Origin: Agarophyton chilense
Lineage: Eukaryota > Rhodophyta > Florideophyceae > Gracilariales > Gracilariaceae
Assembly (NCBI GenBank): GCA_030374765.1
Contig: JARGXX010000002.1
Coordinates: forward strand, 1,240,001-1,304,000
Direction of reading: 5' to 3'
DNA: 64,000 nucleotides
The position numbers and the translations under genes were made by a program. Numbering within the stretch: position 1 is the stretch's first letter; each line of letters begins with the position of its first letter. This document shows, one piece after another, positions 54,891 through 64,000 of this stretch. A model generated the notes under the pieces. It had not been told where the DNA came from. It worked only from the letters and a program-made list of their open reading frames with translations, and made no database searches.

Positions 54891-56363
54891 CTTCTCACCG
54901 TACCGAATTGTGGTTTTCAGCGGAGCTTCGATGATAATCTCAGCAACGCAAGAAGCGGAAACACTCAGGATTGGCTCGTTCTTCGTGCGGCGATGCCTGT
55001 CTGTCCGATATCATGGGTGATTTGCCAAAACGATTTGCGTGCCCCTGTACTGTACAATTGTGTAACTGCGCGGATTTGTGAACTGCTTTGACTGAAACGA
55101 GATTTGAGTCCGCATGGAGTCTAATTGCTGGAAACAATCACAGAAGCATTCGGGGCGTTGAAAACGTAGTAAAAAAGTCATGCGTTGTGGCAAGGCGCAA
55201 GTGCGAGCAGAAAGCCGCCACACATAGTAAAGTAACCAAGGCGGCGAGCAACTCGGCGCTGGATGTAGTTCTTTACTGGTGGCACTGGCCTTGGTGTTTG
55301 CTACTTTATGTGATTTCAGCAGCTAATGCGATAGTCGGCTCGCTATGAAAGCTCTGCGAAGAACGGTCGTGCTTCAGACTGGAATAAAAAGACTCACAAG
55401 ACTCTCACCGATCTACATAGCACCTTGGATTAAACAAGGGATTTCCAAGTTCGACACCGCCTGCGCATATCAACTGATGATCATGTAGATACTCGTGTAG
55501 TCGCAGCGCACTCAGGTAGCGTTGTTCAAAACGAGCGCACTACTTCGAATATCAGTGACGCGGCATCATGTGACCATGGCCCACGAGCCGCAAATGGGTG
55601 ATTGGCGCAGGGTAACGGTGACGGCGAAAGTGTCGCGAATCTTCAGTTAAGCTTATACCAATGGTTCCATCCATGTGTTCGGCTGCATGTGGAATCACGG
55701 AAGTGGTCATACCCATCGCTAAAACAAAACCCCTCAACCGCGCCTGTATGTTCGCGAGGCGATTGTCCCCAATCTAAACAAATCTACCCTTTCCATATCT
55801 CCCTTCGCAAAAGCAAACACATCGTGCACACCGCCACCGCGGCGGCGGCAAAACTCCTCCAACAAGACGTGAATGTTATCCGCAAGCGACCAAAACGGCC
55901 CGAAGCCGTCATTGGGAGGCGGGTGCTCTGGTGGCGGAAATATCTTCAAATCGTCCAACCACAGCGCGCCAAATCGCCTACGTCAGCGCCATGCCAACGA
56001 CGCTCACGCTGCTTTGCGTAGGCTGTTGACGCCTGCCACTATCACAATGTCGCACCCAAAACCCTCCTTCAACGCAACGCACGATATTACAGTGCGCTCT
56101 TTCTCGTTTTTGCTTCCCGCCGACCACTCCCTCTTCGTAGCGCCTGCGCCATTCTTCAGCTTAATTCTGTGTCCAACTCGCGCGCGTTAGCGTACTGTTA
56201 TGGAATAGGTGTCAAATTTGCCGGCGTACCTTCTCGCTCTCTTCGCCGTTTGCTGCAGTCCGTGCTCGTTTCCGTCGACGAGTTGCGGTTACACCGCTTC
56301 GCGTGTTGAAGCGCCTACCACTTACACTCCCCCTCCCCGTATTCCGTCTCGTGTAATGCAATC
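54891..56363. other. Intergenic, DNLZ to cryptochrome
   Basis: No supported gene. Short open frames on both strands have no recognisable domain. The last 250 bases are the presumed promoter and leader of the cryptochrome gene. Confidence 0.4.
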
Positions 56364-59300
56364 ATGAAGCTTGACGACCCCCACTCCCTCTCTCCGTTGC
56401 AGCACAAAGTGCGTAACGTGCTTGGCTCTCCTCCTTTGAACACCTCCTCAAATTCCCGTAGCTTCTCGCACATCCCCGTTAACACCCCGCCCCCGCTGAC
56501 CACGCTTCCAAGCACCGTCGGTCCGGCCGTCGTCTGGTTTCGTGGCCATGATCTTCGCGTCCACGACCACGCAGCTCTCGATGCTGCCACAGCCTCCTCC
56601 GCTCCAGTCGTTGCGATTTACGTGCTTGAACGCGGTGCGGAAACTGATGGTGCTGTTTCATATATCCAGCGTTTGTCAGCTACGTCTTCTCAAAGCAATA
56701 TGCACCCCGATAATATTTCCTTACTTTCCACTTCTTCAGCCGAATCCGCCACCACTCAAAGTCACCATAACAAACCTTATCACACCGCCACCTCGCCCGC
56801 CACTGACGACAATGATCAATTGCACCAGGCTTGGGGCCCACTCTCTCCTAACGGCGGCTTTGCGTTGGGTCGAGTGCAGCGTTGGTATCTTCATCACTCA
56901 CTGCGCGTGCTTCGCGATCAGTTGCAGAAGCTCTCCATCACTCTGGTTTTGCGAAAGGTTGACTGTGCCGACGACACCGCCGTTGAGGTGCTATCTGTCG
57001 TCCGCTCTCTGGGAGCTACCAGCGTATTTTGGAACAAGCGTTACAAACCGCGTGCATACCCTGTCGATGAAGCCGTTAAATCTGGTCTGCGCGAGATGAA
57101 TGTCGTCGCTCAGGACTATGACTCGGAAACACTCATCTCCCCATCTACTGATTATGGTAGTTTTCCCGACTTTCAGTCGTACGCCCGATTTTGGTTCAAT
57201 CACATGAGACTGAGTCCTCCCTCGCGTCCAAAGCTTCCGATCGAACCGCAAAACGTTTTGTCTTTACCTCGTCACGTCGTACACACCCTGCTTTCTTCGC
57301 CCTTGCTTCCCCCGCCCTCACATGATTGCTCCACTCATCATCGCCTTCTTTCATCCGTGCTGCCAGATGTTGGAGACCTGGAATTGCTCAACGGAATCAG
57401 GGTTAGCGGCGATGATTCGCCTGGTCATGTGTCCTCAATTGGTTGTGTTGCCGCGACTCGAGCCCTTGCCAGATTTTTGAACAGTGACCGCTTTTCTCGT
57501 TTTGCTTCAGACAAGGCACGACGAGATGGAATGGCTACCGGCGAAGAGCTTGCTACCTCTCGTCTCAGCCCGCACGTTCGATTTGGTGAAATTTCTCCTC
57601 GTGTCTTATTCTGGTCAGTGGTCGATAAAGGCAGTTGCGCTTACTCGCACCAAGACTTCCAAGGTCTCAATGCCGCCAGGCTTTTCGTCAAGAATATGAG
57701 CCTGAGGGAATTTGGTTATTACATGTTGAGCAAATACCCTTCTGCAGCATGTAAGCCCATTATGCCAGAGTTTGAGGTTTTCCCTTGGGAAGACGATACC
57801 GATGGCGCGCTCACTCGTGCATGGAAGAACGGCACAACGGGCTTTCCTATAGTTGACGCCGCAATGCGGCAGCTCATTCGTGAGGGATGGTTACATAACC
57901 GCATGCGGTTTCTGTGCGCTTCTTTCTTTTGCAAGTACCTTTTGCTGCCGTGGCCGGTTGGAGCTGCTCATATGGTTCGTGCTCTTGTGGACGGGGATGA
58001 GGCTTGCAATTCTCTTGGGTGGCAGTGGACCGCTGGTTGCAATTCAGATTCTTTCCCCTTTTCCACACTGGTTAACCCTCTTTCTCTACACATCCACACT
58101 CAGTCTCGAGCAAGGGCGGCGCAATACGTTAGAAAATACGTCCCGGAATTGTCGGGCCTCCCAGATCATTTGGTCTTCACTCCTTGGACCGCTTCGGATC
58201 AAGAACGCGCGACATTTGGTCTGTCCTTAGTTCCTTTGCGTCAGTACAATGAGATTCGCTCGAACCTTGCGTTTCAAAACGAAACATGCGGGGGCCAGTC
58301 CATACTTTACCCTACACGAGTTGTGACTGGATGTGAAGCAAGGTACAGAGCAAGGACGGCCATGGAGGTGATGAGGAGAATATTCTCCTCAAAGAAGCGA
58401 GTTCATCCCATGTTGACAGCCCACACTTACCACTGGAGTGGAGATGTTGCCGTTAATAATAATGAGAAAGGAAAACACGACCCATGTGTAGCAATTGTTG
58501 AAATTGACGAGAGTGATGATTTGCCGAAAGCGAGCAGCGTGTCAGAGCTTTCGAATATCACACTTTCTCACACTTCGAACATGTCCCGGGAGCAAACGCT
58601 TGTCCGAAAGAGGGAGGAGCCAGATGCGCGTTTTTGTGAGAAGCCCTCAAAACGCCCCCGAACCATGCTCATGTCCGGGAGAAATGAGGTGGGAGAGGGT
58701 GCTTGCCACTACGAGGAACATATCTCGAAGGACTCGCCGCCCTCTCGAGCACCGGAAACGTCGGGAGCTCAACGTGCTAAGGGAGGGGCTTTATCGGGCG
58801 GAAGCGAATCAAACATAGGATCGTACACACAAGCAATGTCGTCCTGTCACAAATTAGCAGATGAAGATCACATGACTGGGCGTCGGGCGAAGAGAGCAAG
58901 TACACCACCGCGGGTAAAACGCCCTCGCTCGCCATTACATCAGCCGGCACGTCCGACGCGCACCGCTCGCATTTCAAGCTCGCATGAGTCAGCTACACCA
59001 ACCGTTCCCGACGACCGACTATCTGTGAAGTCACTTTTATCTCCAAACCTATCGTCGCCACCATCAGGGCTGATGCGAGCAGCGAAGCCCCGTGACGCAA
59101 GGCATGATGCCGCGGAAATGATGTCTGCAATGAGCGGATTGCCTAAGCTTGCGCAAGCTGCCGCCATTCAACTTGATGCGCAGTTATCGCAACAGGCGCA
59201 TGGGCGTGCGAATGAGCCTGCAAGGAAGCTGTTTCCGCCTACCCCTCGTAGAGATGGGGGCGACACTAGGCAAGATGGAATCGGTCGAAACGTGTTTCGG

Positions 59301-60452
59301 CCATATATGCCACCGGAGGGATGTGGCTCTTTGATGCATACAGCGAGTCACTCCCAGGCTTGTGAGCACATTGTGAGAGAAGTCGGGGAAAACGAAAGGC
59401 GGCGGCCAGTGACTGAGGTAGGATCAAGTGCTACGGTGCATCACCGATCTGCTCGACAACATGTGCTGCCGAGCAATAGCAGTGCAGATGGATCACGAAT
59501 GTCAAATGGAATGGGAGTACCTCGCTCGCATCCGCCGCTTGGTACGGCCCAACACGCGCGTGCGATGGGTGCTCAGAATGAGGTTAGGCGCGCTCGCACT
59601 TTGCACCGCGCGGGAGCTGCTCCCGCTGCAATGTACCACCCGAACACGATTCCAATGACTGTTATGGGCGCTCCGTTCACGTCGGGGCAAAGCCATGGGC
59701 CTCCCATGCTGATGCCGTTTGCGCATGCCGCCGGACATTTGCCGATGCAGGCGCTGCCGCACCACTCGGGTGCGACGGGTGCGCAAAGCACACAAGGGTA
59801 CGTAGGGATGAACGCCATTGGGGCGGGGCACCATCACGGTGCGGGATCTCCGTTTGCGTGGTATCCCGCAATGGCGCCGTACATGGATATGAGGCCGTCT
59901 GCAATACCTGCGATGCTTCCACAAATAGCGCACCCGTTCATGCACTCTGGGCACAATACGCTGCCGGCGCCATACCACGTTCATGGCAACAATGTGGCGG
60001 CGCGCTCAGCAGCAGCGCCTGTGGCAGTGGGTAGTTCATTCGGGAACAAGGCTCTGACCGGATTGCAACGTCGCGGGCCGGCCACGCCTGTGGAACGAGA
60101 GGGGATTGCGCGGCGAATGGCGGCTATGGATTACACGGACGAAACGTACGGCGGCAAGCATTGGGAGCAATGGCAAGCAATCGCTTTGCACCTGCTGAAC
60201 CAATACGAGTTTAGTGATGATACGGACCGGGACACGACTCGCGCGTACGTGCGTCTATGTGTGCTGAAGGATGAGCTGAGAGATGCCAACCCGAGCGGGC
60301 CGCGCGTGACTGTGAATCATTGTAAGGAGGTTTTCCGCATCTTGAACCTTCCGGTGACTGGCGAGTGGGATAGACGGGGGCACGGGGGGGTGAGAGGTCC
60401 GTATGTGTACGGGTGCATAAAGCGGAACAGTCAGCAGGTGTGTCGGCATTAG
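56364..60452 (+). CDS. Cryptochrome/photolyase-family protein with very long C-terminal extension
   Basis: 1362 residues, intronless. The photolyase homology region spans ~52-640: N-terminal alpha/beta domain (AVVWFRGHDLRVHDHAAL), an inserted low-complexity segment of ~65 residues (~98-160), then the FAD-binding domain (SRLSPHVRFGEISPR ~397; TGFPIVDAAMRQL ~493; GWLHNRMRFLCASFF; LGWQWTAGC ~552). The three electron-transfer tryptophans are present (RAW, LPW, LGW). The flavin-N5 neighbour, four residues before the last Trp, is Asn as in photolyases, not the Asp of plant cryptochromes. Residues ~650-1230 are disordered, with a nuclear-localisation-like basic run. Residues ~1235-1360 form a compact, conserved-looking domain of unknown family. 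Blue-light signalling is likely; DNA repair cannot be excluded. Confidence 0.9.
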   Translation: MKLDDPHSLSPLQHKVRNVLGSPPLNTSSNSRSFSHIPVNTPPPLTTLPSTVGPAVVWFRGHDLRVHDHAALDAATASSAPVVAIYVLERGAETDGAVSYIQRLSATSSQSNMHPDNISLLSTSSAESATTQSHHNKPYHTATSPATDDNDQLHQAWGPLSPNGGFALGRVQRWYLHHSLRVLRDQLQKLSITLVLRKVDCADDTAVEVLSVVRSLGATSVFWNKRYKPRAYPVDEAVKSGLREMNVVAQDYDSETLISPSTDYGSFPDFQSYARFWFNHMRLSPPSRPKLPIEPQNVLSLPRHVVHTLLSSPLLPPPSHDCSTHHRLLSSVLPDVGDLELLNGIRVSGDDSPGHVSSIGCVAATRALARFLNSDRFSRFASDKARRDGMATGEELATSRLSPHVRFGEISPRVLFWSVVDKGSCAYSHQDFQGLNAARLFVKNMSLREFGYYMLSKYPSAACKPIMPEFEVFPWEDDTDGALTRAWKNGTTGFPIVDAAMRQLIREGWLHNRMRFLCASFFCKYLLLPWPVGAAHMVRALVDGDEACNSLGWQWTAGCNSDSFPFSTLVNPLSLHIHTQSRARAAQYVRKYVPELSGLPDHLVFTPWTASDQERATFGLSLVPLRQYNEIRSNLAFQNETCGGQSILYPTRVVTGCEARYRARTAMEVMRRIFSSKKRVHPMLTAHTYHWSGDVAVNNNEKGKHDPCVAIVEIDESDDLPKASSVSELSNITLSHTSNMSREQTLVRKREEPDARFCEKPSKRPRTMLMSGRNEVGEGACHYEEHISKDSPPSRAPETSGAQRAKGGALSGGSESNIGSYTQAMSSCHKLADEDHMTGRRAKRASTPPRVKRPRSPLHQPARPTRTARISSSHESATPTVPDDRLSVKSLLSPNLSSPPSGLMRAAKPRDARHDAAEMMSAMSGLPKLAQAAAIQLDAQLSQQAHGRANEPARKLFPPTPRRDGGDTRQDGIGRNVFRPYMPPEGCGSLMHTASHSQACEHIVREVGENERRRPVTEVGSSATVHHRSARQHVLPSNSSADGSRMSNGMGVPRSHPPLGTAQHARAMGAQNEVRRARTLHRAGAAPAAMYHPNTIPMTVMGAPFTSGQSHGPPMLMPFAHAAGHLPMQALPHHSGATGAQSTQGYVGMNAIGAGHHHGAGSPFAWYPAMAPYMDMRPSAIPAMLPQIAHPFMHSGHNTLPAPYHVHGNNVAARSAAAPVAVGSSFGNKALTGLQRRGPATPVEREGIARRMAAMDYTDETYGGKHWEQWQAIALHLLNQYEFSDDTDRDTTRAYVRLCVLKDELRDANPSGPRVTVNHCKEVFRILNLPVTGEWDRRGHGGVRGPYVYGCIKRNSQQVCRH

Positions 60453-61050
60453 CAATGACTGTTTCTCTCAAGTAGAGCGAGGCCACAGTGTGCGCGCGTG
60501 TGGTGCACATGATGCCACGAGGCGCATATATCTGCACCACTACGTAAAAGCTTTTAACATGCAAGGGGGACACGATATGGTTGGTGCAGTGGGCAAGTTG
60601 CGCAGTGGACGGACGAGCCGACGATTTGGCTCAAAGGCGTGCAGTGCAATTCACTTGTGAAGATGGATGCGTGGCACAAGTGGCAACGGGCGCAGCGCGT
60701 TGCAATTAAATGAGGCGAGTGAGGCGATGGGGCGACGTAGCAGGAGAGGCCGTGAAAAGGCAATGAGCAGCAAGCAAGGGGACGGCAACGACGACGGCGA
60801 CGACGACGACGGGGTGCGGAGTGTCGGCGCTGAGTTGCAATTGCGACGGACGCGATTGCGCGGCTGCGGCAGTCGGTCAGGACCAATTGCAACGGTATGC
60901 GGCGAGCGGCCACACGGGCGTGAGCACTAGAGCGTATCGTTGAGCGTGGACGACGAGGACGGCGACGACAAACAAGCGCTCAGGGTAAACAAGCACGATC
61001 AAAAGGTACAACGGAGCAACACAGGCGAAAACAGAGACTCTGACACTGCA
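60453..61050. other. Intergenic, cryptochrome to paralog 1
   Basis: GC-rich with GACGGCGACGAC repeats around 60785-60820 and 60945-60970. No gene supported. Confidence 0.4.
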
Positions 61051-62003
61051 ATGGGGACGAGCTCGGGCTTGACGGCGATGGTGACGGTGGTGGGGGCGCT
61101 GGTGGTGGCGCTAACGTGCGCGCTCGGGCGCGGCGCGCTCGCGGCGCCGCTGCGCGAGACAGATACGGTACGTGATGCAGGTGGCTAAACATGTACACAA
61201 CGGTGAGCGCCTGCGTGTGGGCGGTTTTTGTTTGAACAGCGACTGACGGCGGTGTGCGACTTTTGTGTGTGTGTGTGTGCTGTCGATGGTAGGAGACGGC
61301 GGGCGTTGAGACAGAGAGCGACAGCTCTAGACTGCAGCGCTACGGTGACATTGGGCTGCAGACCAGCGACGTGATGCGCTATCAACCCGTGGGCTGCGTG
61401 CATCCGGACTCGGCGCCGTTCCTACCGCCCGGCGCTGCTGAAGGCGGGGGCGGGGGCGGGAGCGGGAGCGGAAGCGGGAGCGGGTTCGGGAGCGGGAGCG
61501 GATCGGCGGCGCCGATGGGCGGCGACGGGGGAAGCGGCGGCACAGCGGTGAGTGCGACGGCGCCTTTGGGCGCTGACGGCGGCGGCGGCGGCGCGGCGGT
61601 CAGCGTGGTTGGCGACGGTGGCAGCGGCGCGGCGGTGAACGCGATGGCGCCTGTGGGCGTTGACGGCGGCGGCGGCGGCGGCGCGGCGGTGAGCGCGATG
61701 GCGCCTGTGGGCGCGTACGGCGGAGGCGGCGCGGCGGTGAACGCGATGGCGCCTGCGGGCGTTGACGGCGGCGGCGGCGCGGCGGTGAGCGCGATGGCGC
61801 CTGTGGGCGCGGACGGCGGAGGCGGCGCGCCGGTAAGTGTGGTTGGCGACGGCGGCGGCGGCGCGGCGGTGAACGCGATAGCGCCTGCGGGCGTTGACGG
61901 CAGCGACAGCGCGCCAGGCAGAGTGATGGCTCCCGCGGGGGCGTACGGTGGCGCCACCGGGGCGCCGGCGGCGTGGGGAGCAGCCGCCGCGCCGCCGCAG
62001 TGA
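61051..62003 (+). CDS. Secreted-type protein with RYGDIGL/HPDSAP motif and Gly-Ala repeats (paralog 1), two exons
   Basis: Exon 1 (61051-61167) encodes a signal peptide (MGTSSGLTAMVTVVGALVVA, ending GALAA with an AxA-like cleavage site). The intron 61168-61292 (GTACGTGATG...GATGGTAG) is phase 0. Exon 2 (61293-62003) starts ETAGVETESDSSRLQ and carries RYGDIGLQTSDVMRYQPVGC then VHPDSAPFLPPG. It continues into ~170 residues of Gly/Ser and then imperfect repeats of ~18-20 residues (VDGGGGAAVSAMAPVG type). The total is 275 residues. The core motif and the intron position are shared with the gene at 63371-63800, so the two are duplicates. No function was recognised; the repeat region looks like a recent expansion. 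Confidence 0.65.
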
Positions 62004-62221
62004 CGACGCGCACGCGCCGCGGATATTTTGGCTTGTGCGGCTGCCAGCTCTCTGCGCATTCCGCACTCCGCCCAATAAACGCTGCAACCTTCCTGCCTCG
62101 CCCCCCCATTTACCCCCCGCACCCCCCCCACCCCCCCCCACCTCCTCTTCCACCGCTCTTCTCGCTCACGTCGCGCGTCTTCGTCGCAGTGTCTGTGCAT
62201 CCTTCTCCTCCTCCCGCCCAC

Positions 62222-62983
62222 ATGTCGCCCGCCGCCTTCGTCGTCTCCCCGTTGCCCCCGTCGCTGTCGTCGCCGTCGTCCTCCCCTCCGCTGCCGTCGT
62301 TTTCCTCCAACCCGACGCATCGCGCCCCGCGTGTGCGTTTGCGTCGCGTCGCTGCACATGCCACTCGTTCCGCCGCGCCGCGTGTCATCCGTCACCCCCG
62401 TGCCCACGCCGCGCGACCCACGCCGCGCGTGCGCGTCACAATCGATGCGCCTGAGCCTAATCGACGTCTCATTACGGCTAGCAATCTCATAGACGCTCCC
62501 ATAGCCACCGTGTGGCACTTACTTTCAGACTATTCGCGTCTCGCCGATTACATTCCAAACCTCGTGCTGTCGCGACGTCGCCCGCATCCAGCGGGTCGTA
62601 TACGCGTTGAACAGTGCGGCGCACAACGAATTCTGGGCTTTCAGTTTCGCGCCAGCCTCGTTATGGATATGGAGGAGGTGAATGCTGCTTCCCCATTGTG
62701 GCGCGCCATTAACTTTGACCTCGTGTCCAGTCGTGACTTTCGCCAGTTTGAGGGCGTGTGGCGTATGGATGCTGTGGATGCACGCACTACAGCCCTGTAT
62801 TATACCGTGTCTATTGTGCCTAAGGGACTCGTCCCTGTTAGAGCTATTGAATGGCGCATTTCGGAGGACGTCCCACAAAACATGCTTGCTGTCAGACTCG
62901 AGTGCGAGCGCAGGCGTAGAGTTGCTGTTGCTGCTAATCGCCGTCGTCATCCCACCCCCACCACCAACTCTCATCCTTCGTAG
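62222..62983 (+). CDS. Plastid-targeted START/SRPBCC (COQ10-type cyclase/dehydrase) protein
   Basis: 253 residues from ATG 62222; the frame is open upstream but the natural start is MSPAAFVVSPLPPSLSSPSS. The first ~75 residues are Ser/Pro/Arg/Ala-rich without acids, as in a chloroplast transit peptide. The START-like fold follows: SNLIDAPIATVWHLLSDYSR and LADYIPNLVLSR, the family signature, then RVEQCGAQRILGFQFRASLV, DFRQFEGVWRMD and TALYYTVSIVPKGLVPVRAI. Such proteins bind lipids or quinones. Plant and cyanobacterial relatives are often thylakoid-associated. The ligand is unknown here. It sits between the two paralogs on the same strand. Confidence 0.82.
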   Translation: MSPAAFVVSPLPPSLSSPSSSPPLPSFSSNPTHRAPRVRLRRVAAHATRSAAPRVIRHPRAHAARPTPRVRVTIDAPEPNRRLITASNLIDAPIATVWHLLSDYSRLADYIPNLVLSRRRPHPAGRIRVEQCGAQRILGFQFRASLVMDMEEVNAASPLWRAINFDLVSSRDFRQFEGVWRMDAVDARTTALYYTVSIVPKGLVPVRAIEWRISEDVPQNMLAVRLECERRRRVAVAANRRRHPTPTTNSHPS

Positions 62984-63370
62984 AGTATTAAAACTATTCT
63001 ACGCACTTTTTGGTTTGCTCCTTCCTGTTTCATACACTTGCTGCTTGCTGTTATTAAAAAACATGCGCTCTTCTGTTTCATGTCACCTCCCCCGCCCTCT
63101 CCCAACATGCAACGGCGCATCTCACACATGTCCAATTGCATGTTCTTGTGCGATAAAGCAACGCATCGCCGAAAACGGCTGCAATATTAACAAACTATAC
63201 CCTCACCAACCTTGTCCCAAAACGTGTGTTTCTCGCAGCAGCTTCACCCGTCCCGCGTGTCCATTTAAAACCCACTATAGCACGCCGCGCCGCTTTTCAC
63301 TTTGGCTTGCAACAGCAACAACAACAACTCGTAGCTAATAACGGCCGATACAACGTTGCCTCGCTCCAAC

Positions 63371-63800
63371 ATGTTACGCAAATCAAGCTTACTGTTCACA
63401 ATAACGTCGGTTTGTATCATCACCATGGTCTCAACCGTTCCGCTACCGGAAAAAGTACGTGATGAAGCAGTCAAACCATCATTCAGTTGAGCCGCCACGA
63501 ATCACGCACGCACAGCTAACCCAACTGTTTGTTCCACAGTCCACGGCACAGAAACGTGCCGCCGCGCCCATGGAGGCCGAGACCGACAAGTCGCGTCTCA
63601 AACGGTACGGAGACATTGGCTTGACGCCACAGAAAGTGGTCCGTTATCAACCTGTTCAATACGTCCATCCGGATTCGGCTCCGTATCTGCCCCGCCAGGT
63701 ACTGCAAAGTAGCGGCTTGATCCCGCAACGTGGCGTAGTACATCGCCCCGTTCCACTCGCGCCTAACAAAGTGAACGCTGTCGATGGACTGTTGTTGTAG
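63371..63800 (+). CDS. Secreted-type protein with RYGDIGL/HPDSAP motif (paralog 2), two exons
   Basis: Exon 1 (63371-63454) encodes a hydrophobic leader, MLRKSSLLFTITSVCIITMV, ending STVPLPEK. The intron 63455-63539 (GTACGTGATG...TTCCACAG) is phase 0 and uses the same ten-base donor as paralog 1. Exon 2 (63540-63800) gives STAQKRAAAPMEAETDKSRL, RYGDIGLTPQKVVRYQPVQY and VHPDSAPYLPRQVLQ, then a short tail ending DGLLL. The total is 114 residues. This is the minimal form of the family without the Gly-rich expansion. AATAAA occurs near 63834. No function was recognised. Confidence 0.72.
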
Positions 63801-63971
63801 TACCCAAGTGTAGCGAAGGGTACAAGCCTCCCCAAATAAAACAAAAAAAAGGTCCCAATTGCTAACTAGCACTGTGCTCCTCACTCGCTTGTACATCTAC
63901 GGCACTGACTCACAACAGTCCAAACGTTGCCAACTTCATCCAATATCAGGGGCTCGTGTGCCATGGCATGC

Positions 63972-63996
63972 TTGTGGTTGTGACTCACAACCACAA
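63972..63996. repeat. Perfect 11-bp inverted repeat with 3-base loop
   Basis: TTGTGGTTGTG-ACT-CACAACCACAA. It could form a hairpin or cruciform. It lies at the window edge, about 170 bases after the paralog 2 stop. Confidence 0.6.
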
Positions 63997-64000
63997 CCAC

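Noticed and set aside
1-64000. CRISPR array, prokaryotic operon or plasmid origin
   Set aside because: No regularly spaced direct repeats with unique spacers; the genes, introns and elements are eukaryotic.

Overview
This is a nuclear genome window from a photosynthetic eukaryote, most likely a red alga. The host genes are intron-poor. Only three genes show clear introns (85-125 bp, GT-AG). Two or three proteins look plastid-targeted, and a cryptochrome/photolyase sits beside ordinary eukaryotic housekeeping genes. The red-algal assignment is an inference from gene style and the mixture of elements; the sequence alone does not prove it.

Layout. 1-6.7 kb: a large open frame with a ParB-like N-terminus and a 2OG-Fe(II)-oxygenase-like C-terminus, crossed by two in-frame stops, followed by disrupted minus-strand genes (a membrane protein and a ketopantoate-reductase-like enzyme) and a small basic coiled-coil ORF. 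7.9-10.7 kb: a decayed PIF/Harbinger DNA transposon with its transposase (+) and a convergent DUF6818/SANT-like partner (-). 10.8-12.8 kb: strand-asymmetric degenerate repeats and GC-rich tandem repeats carrying perfect palindromes. 12.9-24.9 kb: a decayed Helitron on the minus strand, split by a Ty3/Gypsy-type LTR element at 17770-24573 with ~912-bp LTRs and a 5-bp target duplication. That element has gag and a chromodomain but no recognisable pol, and carries an antisense coding-like region.

26.4-63.8 kb is a host gene block: SF3A2 (+), an ARL5-like GTPase (-, three exons), gamma-tubulin (+), an eIF4B-like repeat protein (+), NUP98 (-), a giant AWS-SET-postSET H3K36-type methyltransferase (+), dolichol kinase (+), a Pumilio-family RNA-binding protein (+), a plastid coiled-coil membrane protein (+), a DNL zinc-finger mitochondrial Hsp70 escort protein (-), a 1362-residue cryptochrome/photolyase (+), and a trio made of two paralogous small secreted-type proteins flanking a plastid START-like protein. 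There is no operon logic. NUP98 and the SET gene share a divergent 0.8-kb promoter interval, as do ARL5 and gamma-tubulin.

The observations most worth following are the ParB/oxygenase fusion with its stop-crossed frame, the cryptochrome with a separate conserved-looking C-terminal domain, the paralog pair with the RYGDIGL / HPDSAP motifs, and the pol-less chromodomain element nested in the Helitron. I found no rRNA, tRNA, snRNA or CRISPR array.
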